A stretch of DNA of 64,000 nucleotides from Pyrinomonadaceae bacterium (GCA_021228405.1 JAJQRF010000009.1:1-64000), one strand, 5' to 3'; shown: positions 42,407 to 51,736, counted from the first letter of the stretch. Numbers and translations are program-made. Notes: generated by a model from the sequence alone, not told the origin.

Positions 42407-43426
42407 TTACTGAGTGACAGTTTCCGTTTCCGGTGCGAGCGGAACAAAGTTAGGACGGCGGAAATATGCCGCCATTTCCAGACGCAGACTGACCGTTTCG
42501 CCGTGTGTTTTTCCGCGCACGGTTTTTCTGGGTTGGGTCGGCTGAACCGGCACGCCGCCCGCAAAGGAAGGATTTGGCGGATTATTAACGGCATTCGGAA
42601 TATTTTGTCCGTCGTTCGTGGCTTGTTGCGGCTGATTCTGCCGATTTTGTTTTTCCTTTTCGTTCGTATCCGAAGGTTCGAGTTCGACCGCACTGATAAC
42701 GACAAATTGATCCGTTCGTTCGATTTCGCTGATAAAGCGGCGCAGACTTTGATAAGAACCTTCGAGCGTCATCGTGACATAAACGCCCGGAAAGATACTC
42801 TGATATTTCGATCTTCCGCTCGTTTCTTCGGAAGTCTGATTGCTTCTGCCGTCGGCAATTTCGAGCGGAACATAATCGGGTCCGGTCGTATTGACCAAAC
42901 CGTATGCGCCGATCAAGCCGTTGATGCGTTGATAAAGCGAAGTTCTGCCGTTCGTGGCGATTGGCAGAAAACGCGTTTCAAAATCCGTCACGCTTGAAAC
43001 GAGTTCCGCAACGCGTGTTTCGGTCGATTTTTCCGTGCCGAACCGGGCGCGGGCGGAAACGAGTTCGCGTTCCAAACGGTCGCGTTCGACGCGATTTTCT
43101 TCGACTTGCTTTTTCGCAGGAATCACGAAAAAGACGAAAAACAGGATGACGGCAAGAATCGCCAGCATCGAAACGCCGACCGTCGCGATCTCCATTTGTC
43201 CCCACATTCCGCCGTAAACCTTGCGCGGACGATTTTTCGGAACGATGTCGATTTGCGGTTGTTTTTCGATGACGATCGTTTCTTTATCGGTCAAAAGTAC
43301 GGTGCGGTCGGTTTCTTCGACCACGACGGTCGGATCGTTCGTTGCTCCGTAATCATTGACGACGATCTGCGGTTCTTCATGATCTTGATTTTCCAACGGA
43401 TTCTGGTTGAGATTATCGTCTTTCAT
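42407..43426 (-). CDS. pilO: type IV pilus assembly protein PilO-like
   Basis: Protein of about 339 aa. Acidic N-terminal tail of about 75 residues (cytoplasmic), one membrane helix (about 80-104), a coiled coil (105-140) and a PilO-like periplasmic domain (140-255) ending in ERTDQFVVISAVELEP. PilN and PilO form the inner-membrane alignment complex. Its ATG overlaps the PilN stop (TAATG). The long N-terminal tail and the Gln/Asn/Pro-rich segment near 260-300 are not typical. Confidence 0.82.
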   Translation of the reverse strand: MKDDNLNQNPLENQDHEEPQIVVNDYGATNDPTVVVEETDRTVLLTDKETIVIEKQPQIDIVPKNRPRKVYGGMWGQMEIATVGVSMLAILAVILFFVFFVIPAKKQVEENRVERDRLERELVSARARFGTEKSTETRVAELVSSVTDFETRFLPIATNGRTSLYQRINGLIGAYGLVNTTGPDYVPLEIADGRSNQTSEETSGRSKYQSIFPGVYVTMTLEGSYQSLRRFISEIERTDQFVVISAVELEPSDTNEKEKQNRQNQPQQATNDGQNIPNAVNNPPNPSFAGGVPVQPTQPRKTVRGKTHGETVSLRLEMAAYFRRPNFVPLAPETETVTQ

Positions 43427-44052
43427 TATTGATTTCCTCCTTGTCCGTTCTGGGCGACATCGACCTGCGGCGTGTTTGGCGCGTAGCCGTAAGTCGGCGT
43501 GTAGATGAGTCGTAAAGTGTATTCCGTGTAGGAAAAATGATCGTTTTTCTGTAAATCCTGACCGCGCAGTTCGGCTTGAAAGATTCCCGAACCGTTCATA
43601 TTGTCGATCATCGTCATCACGCCTTGATAATCGCGGCTGAGAACGCCGAATTCGAGTTCGGCACGGATTCTTTCGCCGTCCTTGTAGACATTCTCGACGC
43701 TGATGCGCGATGCGCTGACGCTTCCCGGCAGGACGTTTTCCAAATCGGCGAAAAGCCGCGACCAACCGAATGTTTTATTGGCGACGAGCTTGTGTGCGCC
43801 GATCAGTAAAGCGCGTTGTTCGGGCGATAATTGCTGTTGAACTTTTTCGCCTTCGCCTTTCAAACGGGCGATTTCGCCTTTCATCTGCTCGATCTGGGCT
43901 TTGTCGCTCTCGGTTTTGATTCTTGCATCACGCATTTGCGCAAAACTCAGCACGACACCCGCAACCGCCAACGCCAACAAGATCAGCGAAAGCAGATAAG
44001 GCAGAGTCCGGTTTCGGAAAGGTTTACTGGAAAGATTTAATTTTGTAATCAC
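43426..44052 (-). CDS. pilN: type IV pilus assembly protein PilN-like
   Basis: Protein of 208 aa with a short cytoplasmic tail MITKLNLSSKPFRNR, as in PilN (INL motif, binds PilM), a membrane helix (about 17-38), a coiled coil (40-80) and a PilN periplasmic domain (80-190). First gene of a four-gene minus-strand operon. No pilM lies upstream; the next upstream gene codes an FHA-GGDEF protein, so pilM and pilQ must be elsewhere or absent. Confidence 0.85.
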   Translation of the reverse strand: MITKLNLSSKPFRNRTLPYLLSLILLALAVAGVVLSFAQMRDARIKTESDKAQIEQMKGEIARLKGEGEKVQQQLSPEQRALLIGAHKLVANKTFGWSRLFADLENVLPGSVSASRISVENVYKDGERIRAELEFGVLSRDYQGVMTMIDNMNGSGIFQAELRGQDLQKNDHFSYTEYTLRLIYTPTYGYAPNTPQVDVAQNGQGGNQ

Positions 44053-44244
44053 GTTATTTATAGATTGCTCGCGGTTCGTGTCAGTTGTCTGCCGTTAGAT
44101 GAAATCAGCGAAATTGACGGAAACTTTCAAAACCATTTTGAAAACAAGCCAAGTTTAGCAATGAAAACGGCAACGGGCAACTGCAACGAACAGCGGATAA
44201 AACATTGCTTTCACGTTGAAATAAAAGGAAAAGTTGCAAAAAAA

Positions 44245-45177
44245 TTAATCCTGGCGGGCGGGCAAAGGTTTGTTGGTTTCTTCGGAGTTCAATTCGCGGT
44301 AAGCGCAAACGCGGTTGCGCCCTTCGCGTTTAGCGCGGTAAAGCGCGGAATCAGCCATTTCGACCAGTTCGATCGGGTCGTTTGAGTCAGCGGGAAACGA
44401 TGAAATGCCGATGCTGATCGTGACGTGATGCGATTCGGCGGGTTTTCCGCGCCGGATGACGCTGAACTTGAACTTTTCGATCTCGGCACGAATCCTTTCC
44501 GCCGCGACGAGTGCCTGTCCGAGCTCGGCTTCGAGCAGAAATGCGGCAAATTCTTCGCCGCCGAAACGCGAAGCCGCATCGCCGCTTCGCAAAATCTGCA
44601 TAATACATTGACCGATCTCTTCGAGCGTCTTACTGCCCGTCAGATGCCCGTAAGTGTCGTTGACGTTTTTGAAGAAATCAACGTCCATCATCAACACGCA
44701 GAACGAACGATTTTCCGCGCCGGAGCGTGCGGCTTCGCGGCGAAGCTCGGAAAAGAAGGAACGGCTCGAAAGGAGTCCGGTCAGATCGTCGTGCGAGATA
44801 AGTCGGTGAATCTGCCGGTGATATTCGCGGTCGATCTCGTCGAGCAGGTCGAAACGCAGGATATGTTCGCCGATGGTGATCTTATCGCCGTTCTGCAAAA
44901 TTTCGCGGTCGATTTTCTCGCCGTTCAAAAACGTTCCGTTCCTCGATTTCAGATCGGTCAGAATGTATTGTGTCGTTTGAGTTTCGGTGTCGAAAACGGT
45001 TTTTATCTTGGCGTGTTTGCGGGTAACTTTTGTATCGTTAATACGAACGTCGGCTTCAAAGGCGCGTCCCAGAATCACTTCTTCGCGTTCAAGCGGGATC
45101 GGCACCGCCAATAGATCACCGCTCAGAAACACTAATGAGGGGCGCAGGTCGCGTTGTTGCCGCTTGGATTGGTTCAT
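44245..45177 (-). CDS. FHA-GGDEF diguanylate cyclase
   Basis: Protein of 310 aa. An FHA domain (about 15-110; VILGRAFEADVRI, VTRKHAKI, SRNGTFLNG), which binds phospho-Thr peptides, is joined to a GGDEF domain (about 125-290). Active-site motif GGEEF (206-210) with upstream RSGD (197-200), five residues before it, as the inhibitory I-site. It should make cyclic di-GMP from GTP under control of a Ser/Thr kinase, and lies beside the pilNO operon, fitting c-di-GMP control of pili. Confidence 0.92.
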   Translation of the reverse strand: MNQSKRQQRDLRPSLVFLSGDLLAVPIPLEREEVILGRAFEADVRINDTKVTRKHAKIKTVFDTETQTTQYILTDLKSRNGTFLNGEKIDREILQNGDKITIGEHILRFDLLDEIDREYHRQIHRLISHDDLTGLLSSRSFFSELRREAARSGAENRSFCVLMMDVDFFKNVNDTYGHLTGSKTLEEIGQCIMQILRSGDAASRFGGEEFAAFLLEAELGQALVAAERIRAEIEKFKFSVIRRGKPAESHHVTISIGISSFPADSNDPIELVEMADSALYRAKREGRNRVCAYRELNSEETNKPLPARQD

Positions 45178-45362
45178 AAACGAGTCGAGCCGTAGGGCAA
45201 CATTTGTTGACCGAGGGCTAAAGTAAAGAATAGCTTATTTTAACTTGAAATTTCTAGACTAAGATCAAGGAAAGCAAAATAAAACTGCAAAATCCCGGCT
45301 TTTCAACTTGACCTAAATCTCTAAAAACTTAAGATTTACAATTTGGCGTTATTGTTATCGAA

Positions 45363-46397
45363 ATGAAAATCCTGATCGTCAAACTCAGCAGTATCGGCGA
45401 TATTATCCATACTTTACCCGCGTTCGCGGCGATCCGAAAGGCGTTTCCGTCTGCCGAAATTTCGTGGGCGGTCGAGAAACGTTCGGCGGAAATCCTGCGC
45501 GGAAATCCATTAATTAATAATCTGATCGAACTTGACACGCGTTCGCTTCGCGGCGGAAAGATCATCGAAGAAATTTTGCTCGACGCGGCGAAACAACTGC
45601 GCGAACTCAGAAAATATAGCTTCGATATTGCGCTCGATTTTCAGGGACTTTTGAAATCTGCGGCAATCGCCAAACTTTCGCGGGCACGGAAACGAGCCGG
45701 ATTTGCGAAACAAAATCTGCGCGAACCCGCGAGCCGTTTTCTCCTGACCGAAACGGTCGAAACCGAAAAGCAGATTCACGTTATCAGAAAGAATCTGAAG
45801 CTCGCGGAAAAAGCTTTGCAGATTTCCGTTCCCGACGAAGATTTCGATTTTCCGATTTTCACAGAAACTGAACATCTTAACGAAGCGGAACAGATAATTG
45901 CGGAAACGGGCGAAAATTTTGCGGTTTTGAATCCGGCAGGCGGTTGGGTGACAAAGCTCTGGCACGCAGAAAAGTTCGGTGCGCTTGCCGACAGACTCTG
46001 GGAAGAAAACAAGTTCGTTTCGATTGTGACGACCGCGCCGAACGAAACCGAACTGGCGCAAAAAGTATTGCAAAACAGCAAATCGGGCAAAGTTTTTCTG
46101 ACTCAGCCGAGTTTGAAAGGTTTCTATGAATTGACAAAACGCGCCGAAATCTACGTCGGCGGCGACACGGGACCGACGCATTTGGCGGTGGCGGCGAAAG
46201 CACCCATCGTCGGGATTTTCGGTCCGACCGAATGGTGGCGCAACGGAAGCCCGAACGCGAACGACATTTGCGTTGAGCGAAACGACATAAATTGCCGCGT
46301 CGATTGTCATCGGCGAACGTGCGGCAATTGGATTTGTATGGACATCGAGGTCGAAACCGTCTTTCGTGCCGTTCAGCAAAGACTCGGCAAAATCTAG
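45363..46397 (+). CDS. LPS heptosyltransferase (WaaC-like, GT9)
   Basis: Protein of 344 aa of glycosyltransferase family 9. N-terminal ILIVKLSSIGDIIHTLPAFA, the ADP-heptose transferase start, and C-terminal YVGGDTGPTHLAVA with IFGPTEWWRNG. Transfers heptose from ADP-heptose to the LPS inner core in the cytoplasm. Closest in pattern to heptosyltransferase I. Shows that the organism makes a heptose-containing LPS. Confidence 0.9.
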   Translation: MKILIVKLSSIGDIIHTLPAFAAIRKAFPSAEISWAVEKRSAEILRGNPLINNLIELDTRSLRGGKIIEEILLDAAKQLRELRKYSFDIALDFQGLLKSAAIAKLSRARKRAGFAKQNLREPASRFLLTETVETEKQIHVIRKNLKLAEKALQISVPDEDFDFPIFTETEHLNEAEQIIAETGENFAVLNPAGGWVTKLWHAEKFGALADRLWEENKFVSIVTTAPNETELAQKVLQNSKSGKVFLTQPSLKGFYELTKRAEIYVGGDTGPTHLAVAAKAPIVGIFGPTEWWRNGSPNANDICVERNDINCRVDCHRRTCGNWICMDIEVETVFRAVQQRLGKI

Positions 46398-46601
46398 CAG
46401 TAAATTTGTGTTTTAGCATCTATTTCCTTCACGGATGCGTCAAAGAGTTTGCGATTATCCGCGGTTTTTGAATGAGAAAACTCTATCTTAAAAGTTCAAA
46501 TCTAAGTTATACTAAGTTTCTCAATTCAAAGTTTTTGCAAAAGTTGATCGGCGGCTTGCCGCTTTCGGACTTTAAAACATTTGGCTTTATACTATTTTTA
46601 T

Positions 46602-47393
46602 ATGAGAAAATTTTTTCCCCATTGGTTTCTGCTTTTGATTCTGTTATTTTCCTCAAGCGTTTTCGCACAAACGAACGGCAATGTTGCCGGGAAAATGCCC
46701 TTCGCGGTTGGCGAAACGCTGACGTATGAAGGGAAATTCAGCAAGATCATTCGCGGAATCGCGGTTGCCGATATGACTTTTAAGGTGATGAACGCACCGA
46801 ATAACAAAGATTATCTCGTCAAAGCCGAAGCCAGATCGAAGGGAACTTTGCTCAAACTTTTCCGGTTCAGCTTTCTTCAACAGATCGATTCGACCATCGA
46901 CAAGGATGAATTTCGTGTGCTGAGAACCGTCAAACGCGACGTTCAAAAAGAACGCGTGCGCGATTCGGAAGCTCTGTTTGATTACAAGGAAAAACGCGTG
47001 ACCTACGTTGAAACCGATCCGAAAGATACGATGCGACCGCCACGCAATATCGCTTCGACGCTTGAAGGTGAAACGCACGATATGATCTCGGGAATTTATA
47101 ATTTGCGTCTTTTACCGTTGGCGGTCGGGAAAAAATTTGAACTTGCGGTCAGTGATTCGGGTTTAGTTTACAGAGTTCCGTTGCGCGTTACGGCGCGTGA
47201 ACAGCAAAAGACGATTCTCGGAAAGGTTTGGTGTTTCCGCGTCGAACCCGAAATCTTCGGCGAAAATCGTCTGATCGAGCAAAAGGGAAGTATGATTATC
47301 TGGATCACCGACGACGAAAAACGTATTCCCGTTCGTTCGCAGTTAAATACCGAGATCGGCAAGGTCGAGGTGAAATTGAAAAAAGTCGATTAA
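46602..47393 (+). CDS. DUF3108 secreted protein
   Basis: Protein of 263 aa with a signal peptide (1-22) and the DUF3108 beta-rich domain (FAVGETLTYEGKFSKIIRGI, WCFRVEPEIFG, WITDDEKRIPV). Function unknown; often periplasmic. ATG 46602 is chosen because it gives the clean signal peptide; no ribosome binding site is visible there, and an in-frame ATG at 46581 is possible. Confidence 0.85.
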   Translation: MRKFFPHWFLLLILLFSSSVFAQTNGNVAGKMPFAVGETLTYEGKFSKIIRGIAVADMTFKVMNAPNNKDYLVKAEARSKGTLLKLFRFSFLQQIDSTIDKDEFRVLRTVKRDVQKERVRDSEALFDYKEKRVTYVETDPKDTMRPPRNIASTLEGETHDMISGIYNLRLLPLAVGKKFELAVSDSGLVYRVPLRVTAREQQKTILGKVWCFRVEPEIFGENRLIEQKGSMIIWITDDEKRIPVRSQLNTEIGKVEVKLKKVD

Positions 47394-47411
47394 TCTCAGA
47401 AGCAGGAAAGA

Positions 47412-47497
47412 TTGCCCGCGAATAAACGCGAAAAAATACGAAAAGAAACTTTAAATCTGTCTTTCTTTCGTGCAAATTCGCATTTATTCGCGGGCAA
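47412..47497. repeat. long imperfect hairpin H5
   Basis: Left end TTGCCCGCGAATAAACGCG and right end CGCATTTATTCGCGGGCAA (ends 47497) are imperfect reverse complements with further pairing inside. Its ends are almost the same as those of H1, 33 kb away. Located 19 bp after the DUF3108 stop. Confidence 0.85.
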
Positions 47498-47630
47498 TTT
47501 CTTTCTAAGTTTCTCATCGTTCGGGTTTCTTAAATTTGACCGACGGGTTTATGAAATAGTTTTGAGGCTTGTCAGTTTCCCCAAAAAAAAGCATAATTCC
47601 TTTTTATATAAAACATTTTAAGATAATTTT

Positions 47631-48800
47631 ATGAGTGAAAACGAAAATAATAACTTACCTGAAAACGAAGATTTGAATAGCGAAGAAATCATTTTGGAAG
47701 ATTTTCAAATAAACCCGATCTCGTCGTCGGAAATGCTGAAAACGCCCGAAGGCGACGAGGACGATCTGCTTTCGTTGGAAGTTGCGCCGCCGCAGGTTTT
47801 GGTCGATGCGGGCGTTTTGGAAGAAGAAACGCTTAAAGCGGAAGCGGAAGAAACCGAAGAAGTTAAGGAGGAAGCCGAAGAGGTCGACCCGATCTTTGCC
47901 GAGCTTGCCGCGCCGAAGCTTCCCGAACTTGCCAGGGAAAACCGGGCGCGTTTGCAGATGCAGTCGCCGAATCGCCTGTTTTTCTATTGGTCGGTGAAAA
48001 ATAATCCGTTTCAGATTTTGAGCAAAATGCTCAACGGAAATCAGAGCAATTATCAGCTTGTCGTTAAATTCGTCAATCAGAAAAACGGCTACGAACAGCT
48101 TTTTCCCGTCGAAGCCGAAGGAAATTACTGGTTCAATGCCGAATCTGATTCGCGCTATCAAGCCGAGATCGGTTTTTATGCGTCGAATCGTCCGTATTTC
48201 CGCATAATGTATTCAAACGTGATCGAAACGCCGCGCAAAACGCCTTCGCCGCGTCAGGCGACGGATGCGGATTGGGCAGTTTCGGCAAAGGATTTCGCGA
48301 AGGTTTTGGACGAATCGGGCTTTAAGTTCGATGCTTTTGAAGTCGCGCTCGCGGGCGACAACGAGAACGTTGCCGATTATGCGACGGAAAATGCTTTGAG
48401 CCAATTGCTCGGCGGTCGCAAGCTGGATTTCGGCGCGATCAACACGGACGAGGTTCGTTTTGCATTGCTCGCGCTTGCTTCGGGCGTTTCGCTTAAAGAA
48501 CTGCGCGGACAGATCAGCGAAGCACTTTATCTGGTTTTGGAAGAACATTATGCCGATCTGAGTGCGGAACGGTCGCTTGCCGCCTTGCAGGAAAATTTCG
48601 ACATTTTCACCGAGGAAATCTTTGAAGAAGAAACGGTCGGCGCGGCGGTTTACGGTTTGAGTCTGGTCAATTTCCCGAAAGCGATTCGCAAGCGCGTCGT
48701 TCCGAAAACACGCGTTCCGGGCGAATTTTCAGACGAAAATCTGCCGTCCGAATGGCTTTCTAAAATCTCTCCGCTTAGTTCGGTCAATTTCAAAAGTTAA
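47631..48800 (+). CDS. DUF4912 domain protein
   Basis: Protein of 389 aa. Acidic, disordered N-terminus (1-95), then a DUF4912 domain (about 105-205) with LQMQSPNRLFFYWSVKNNPF and AEIGFYASNRPYFRIMYSNV, and an unassigned C-terminal region. DUF4912 genes are often next to GH57/DUF1957 genes in bacteria (from memory), and here such a gene follows 390 bp downstream. A role in glycogen or alpha-glucan metabolism is therefore inferred. Confidence 0.82.
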   Translation: MSENENNNLPENEDLNSEEIILEDFQINPISSSEMLKTPEGDEDDLLSLEVAPPQVLVDAGVLEEETLKAEAEETEEVKEEAEEVDPIFAELAAPKLPELARENRARLQMQSPNRLFFYWSVKNNPFQILSKMLNGNQSNYQLVVKFVNQKNGYEQLFPVEAEGNYWFNAESDSRYQAEIGFYASNRPYFRIMYSNVIETPRKTPSPRQATDADWAVSAKDFAKVLDESGFKFDAFEVALAGDNENVADYATENALSQLLGGRKLDFGAINTDEVRFALLALASGVSLKELRGQISEALYLVLEEHYADLSAERSLAALQENFDIFTEEIFEEETVGAAVYGLSLVNFPKAIRKRVVPKTRVPGEFSDENLPSEWLSKISPLSSVNFKS

Positions 48801-48820
48801 GGAAATCTGAAAAGGTTAGA

Positions 48821-48863
48821 AGGAGTATCGAATATTTTGCAAGAAATATTCGATACTCTTTTC
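48821..48863 (+). terminator. terminator after the DUF4912 gene
   Basis: Stem GAGTATCGAATATTT / AAATATTCGATACTC with TTTTC following. Confidence 0.8.
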
Positions 48864-49002
48864 AATTCGATTTTCAAGATAAGAAGAAAACTCTTCAGAA
48901 CTTAAACTCAACTCTTCCGGCTTTTAATAAATTCCTTCGGCTTTGCATTAAAACTGCTTAAAAAAATCATTCTTCACCCAAAGAAGATTCTAAGTTCACT
49001 CG

Positions 49003-49046
49003 AACGCGTTCGGAATTCAAACTAAAGTTTGAATTCCGAACGCGTT
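49003..49046. promoter_or_regulatory. perfect 20-bp inverted repeat upstream of the GH57 gene
   Basis: Arms AACGCGTTCGGAATTCAAAC / GTTTGAATTCCGAACGCGTT with a TAAA loop. Each end contains the small palindrome AACGCGTT. No T-run follows, so an operator or DNA/RNA structural element is more likely than a terminator. About 145 bp before the GH57 start. Confidence 0.6.
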
Positions 49047-49189
49047 GCACTTAAACCGCATAAAATTTCGGATTTTTACTGCAAAGCCGTCCGCCGCATT
49101 TCTTTTTCTTTATAGCAGACGGCGTAAATTTATGTAAATATAAAATATCTGTGGTAATCTGAAACTTCTTAAAATCGATTCAAAATTAT

Positions 49190-50785
49190 ATGCCGACAGG
49201 ATATTTCAGCTTAATTTTACACGCGCATCTGCCGTTCGTCCGTCATCCCGAATACCCTGAATTCTTGGAAGAAGATTGGCTTTACGAAGCGATCACGGAA
49301 GTTTATCTGCCGTTGATCTTCATCTTTCAAAATCTGCACGAAGCGGGCGCAACGCCGCGTCTGGCAATGAACGTTTCGCCGCCGCTTTGCGAAATGCTGG
49401 CTGACAAACTGCTTCAGGAAAGATACACGCGGCATCTCGAAAATCTTTTGGAACTTGCGAAAAAGGAACTCGACCGCACACAGCGTGAAGAACCGAATTT
49501 TGTCGCGGCGGCGCAGATGTATGTCGATAATCTGAGCGCGGCTCTGCATCTTTGGAACGATAAATACAAGCGAAATCTGATAAATGCTTTTCGCGAACTG
49601 CAGGATGAAGGCGTTCTGGAAATCATCACTTGCTGTGCGACACACGGATTTCTTCCGCTTATTTCGACGCAGGAAGCGCGCCGTGCCCAGATTCAGATCG
49701 CGGTCACGAATTACAAAAAGCATTTCGGTCGCCAGCCGCGCGGCATCTGGCTTGCCGAATGCGCTTACGAACCCGGCATCGAACATATTTTGAAGGATTT
49801 CGGCATCGAATATTTTATCGGCGATTCACACGCGATTCTTTACGGCGATCCGCGCCCGCGTTTCGGCGTTCACGCGCCCGTTTTTTGTCCGAACGGCGTG
49901 GCGGTTTTTGCGCGCGACGTAGAAACTTCGCAACAAGTCTGGAGCGCGGAAGTCGGCTATCCGGGCAATGCGCTTTACCGCGAATTTTACCGCGACATCG
50001 GCTGGGATTTGCCGATGGAATATCTCAAACCGCATCTTCATTCAAACGGCGAACGCCGTCATCTCGGTTTGAAATATCACCGGATTTCGGGCAAAAACGT
50101 TTCACAGCAATTCAAAGAGCCTTACGTTCCGGCTTGGGCAAACGAACAGGCGGCGAAGGACGCTTCGGATTTTATCCGAAAACGCATCGAACAGGCGCGA
50201 AAGCTACGCGACAATTTCGGCGGACATCCGCCGCTCGTCACGTCGCCTTATGATGCCGAGCTTTACGGGCACTGGTGGTTTGAAGGTCCGCAATTTATCG
50301 ATTTTCTCTTCAAAAAATTTCATTTCGACCAGGACGAAATTCAGCCGATCGCGCCGGGCGATTTTCTCGACGCGAAAATCCCGATCCAAATCCAACAGCC
50401 GACCGCATCATCTTGGGGTGAAAACGGTTATTACAAAGTTTGGATAAACGAGGGAAACTCGTGGATGTATCCATATCAGCACGACGCGGAAAGAAAAATG
50501 ACGCAACTGGCGAACAGATATGAATATCCGAACGAGATCGAATACAGAGTATTGAATCAATTGGCGCGTGAATTATTGCTTGCGCAATCGAGTGACTGGG
50601 CGTTTCAAATCTATCAGGGAACGACCGTGCAGTATTCGTCGCGCCGTTTTCAATCGCACATTCACCGTTTCAATTTATTGGCTCAAATGCTCGAAAAAAA
50701 TGATTTCAACGAACCGCTTCTGGCTGAGATCGAAAGTCGCGACAACATTTTTGCCGAAGTGGACTACCGAATTTATCGAAGTTGA
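49190..50785 (+). CDS. GH57 1,4-alpha-glucan branching enzyme (DUF1957)
   Basis: Protein of 531 aa of glycoside hydrolase family 57, branching-enzyme type. Conserved regions: HAHLPFVRHPEYP (start), ATHGFLP, the nucleophile region GIWLAECAYEPG (Glu190) and TSPYDAELYGHWWFEGP with the acid Asp355; the C-terminal DUF1957 helical domain ends the protein. It should make alpha-1,6 branches in glycogen-like polymers in the cytoplasm. Length fits the family. Works probably with the DUF4912 protein upstream. Confidence 0.93.
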   Translation: MPTGYFSLILHAHLPFVRHPEYPEFLEEDWLYEAITEVYLPLIFIFQNLHEAGATPRLAMNVSPPLCEMLADKLLQERYTRHLENLLELAKKELDRTQREEPNFVAAAQMYVDNLSAALHLWNDKYKRNLINAFRELQDEGVLEIITCCATHGFLPLISTQEARRAQIQIAVTNYKKHFGRQPRGIWLAECAYEPGIEHILKDFGIEYFIGDSHAILYGDPRPRFGVHAPVFCPNGVAVFARDVETSQQVWSAEVGYPGNALYREFYRDIGWDLPMEYLKPHLHSNGERRHLGLKYHRISGKNVSQQFKEPYVPAWANEQAAKDASDFIRKRIEQARKLRDNFGGHPPLVTSPYDAELYGHWWFEGPQFIDFLFKKFHFDQDEIQPIAPGDFLDAKIPIQIQQPTASSWGENGYYKVWINEGNSWMYPYQHDAERKMTQLANRYEYPNEIEYRVLNQLARELLLAQSSDWAFQIYQGTTVQYSSRRFQSHIHRFNLLAQMLEKNDFNEPLLAEIESRDNIFAEVDYRIYRS

Positions 50786-50791
50786 ATTTAG

Positions 50792-51736
50792 TTACTGCAT
50801 CGGTAAAACCGCTCCGATCATTTCCTTTTGTCTGTCTTTGAATTTTTTGCACTCTGCGCCATTCGATTTGCACTGGGTTTCGAGGACGATATAACGGAGA
50901 TCGTTCAACGATGCGTAAACGGACATCGAACCGTCATTGGCATCGCCGGTAAGCTTTTCTTTGCCGACTTGCAAAACCAAATGAAAGCCTTTATTTTTCA
51001 GCGCATCGAAAAGCGTCGGGGTAGTGACAATAATAAAATTATCGATATTATCTTTCGGTGTTGATTCAAGAACTTTTTCGGTTTGTTTTACAGACTTTTT
51101 ATCGCAAAGAAAGCTTTTGCTGAATACTTCAAAAGTAAGACAGCCGCCCGGATCGTTATTATGAACCGCCACGATAAATTTGTAATTTGAATTGCCTTTG
51201 TCCTGAATGATATTTTGAAGATTTTGAGCGAAGGTTCGGACAGGTGCTATGTTCGTTTCTTTTTTGGCTTCTTCTTCGGTCAGATATTTACAGCCTCGCA
51301 TTTTGTCTTGCAAATCGGCTTTTATTCCTTCGTCCGTATAAATCCTGTTAGGATCGATGCAGATCGTTTTTCCGGCAAGTTTAAGACTCAAGTAGCGGCT
51401 TTTGTTTTTAGACACGACCTCGACCAAGCGACCGCCCTTTTGCGAAATAACTTCCTTGACCGCGTTAAGTCCGGTCTGTTCGTCGTTATGCACGACCGCA
51501 AAAGTTTTGTTGAAAGTTTGATTGGGAAGTTTTTTTGTATAAACCCTGATTTCGACGGTTGAATCTCCCAGACTTAATTGATTTGGTTTACAGGGCAGAG
51601 TATTCCCCGCTACTTTGTAATTCTCATTACATTCGGCAAGCTGTTGTGCTTGATTGTTGAGGACTAACATCAAAGAAATGGAAAGAAACAACGGGAAAAA
51701 TCTAAGACTTTGTATTTTTGTAAGCTTAATAGACAT
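50792..51736 (-). CDS. secreted hypothetical protein
   Basis: Protein of 314 aa with a hydrophobic signal sequence (about 10-30). The mature part has six or more Cys (e.g. ECNEN, CKPNQ, CIDPN, CKYLT, CLTFE) that may form disulfides. No known domain recognised. A ribosome binding site AAGGAG precedes the ATG at the right distance. It is convergent with the GH57 gene, with only 6 bp between the stops. Confidence 0.7.
   Translation of the reverse strand: MSIKLTKIQSLRFFPLFLSISLMLVLNNQAQQLAECNENYKVAGNTLPCKPNQLSLGDSTVEIRVYTKKLPNQTFNKTFAVVHNDEQTGLNAVKEVISQKGGRLVEVVSKNKSRYLSLKLAGKTICIDPNRIYTDEGIKADLQDKMRGCKYLTEEEAKKETNIAPVRTFAQNLQNIIQDKGNSNYKFIVAVHNNDPGGCLTFEVFSKSFLCDKKSVKQTEKVLESTPKDNIDNFIIVTTPTLFDALKNKGFHLVLQVGKEKLTGDANDGSMSVYASLNDLRYIVLETQCKSNGAECKKFKDRQKEMIGAVLPMQ

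Larger units (their letters stand above)
48801..49189. other. 389-bp intergenic region between DUF4912 and GH57 genes
   Basis: Contains a terminator (48821-48863), a faint 21-bp periodicity (48891-48974) and a perfect 20-bp inverted repeat (49003-49046). No coding sequence is supported. Confidence 0.6.
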
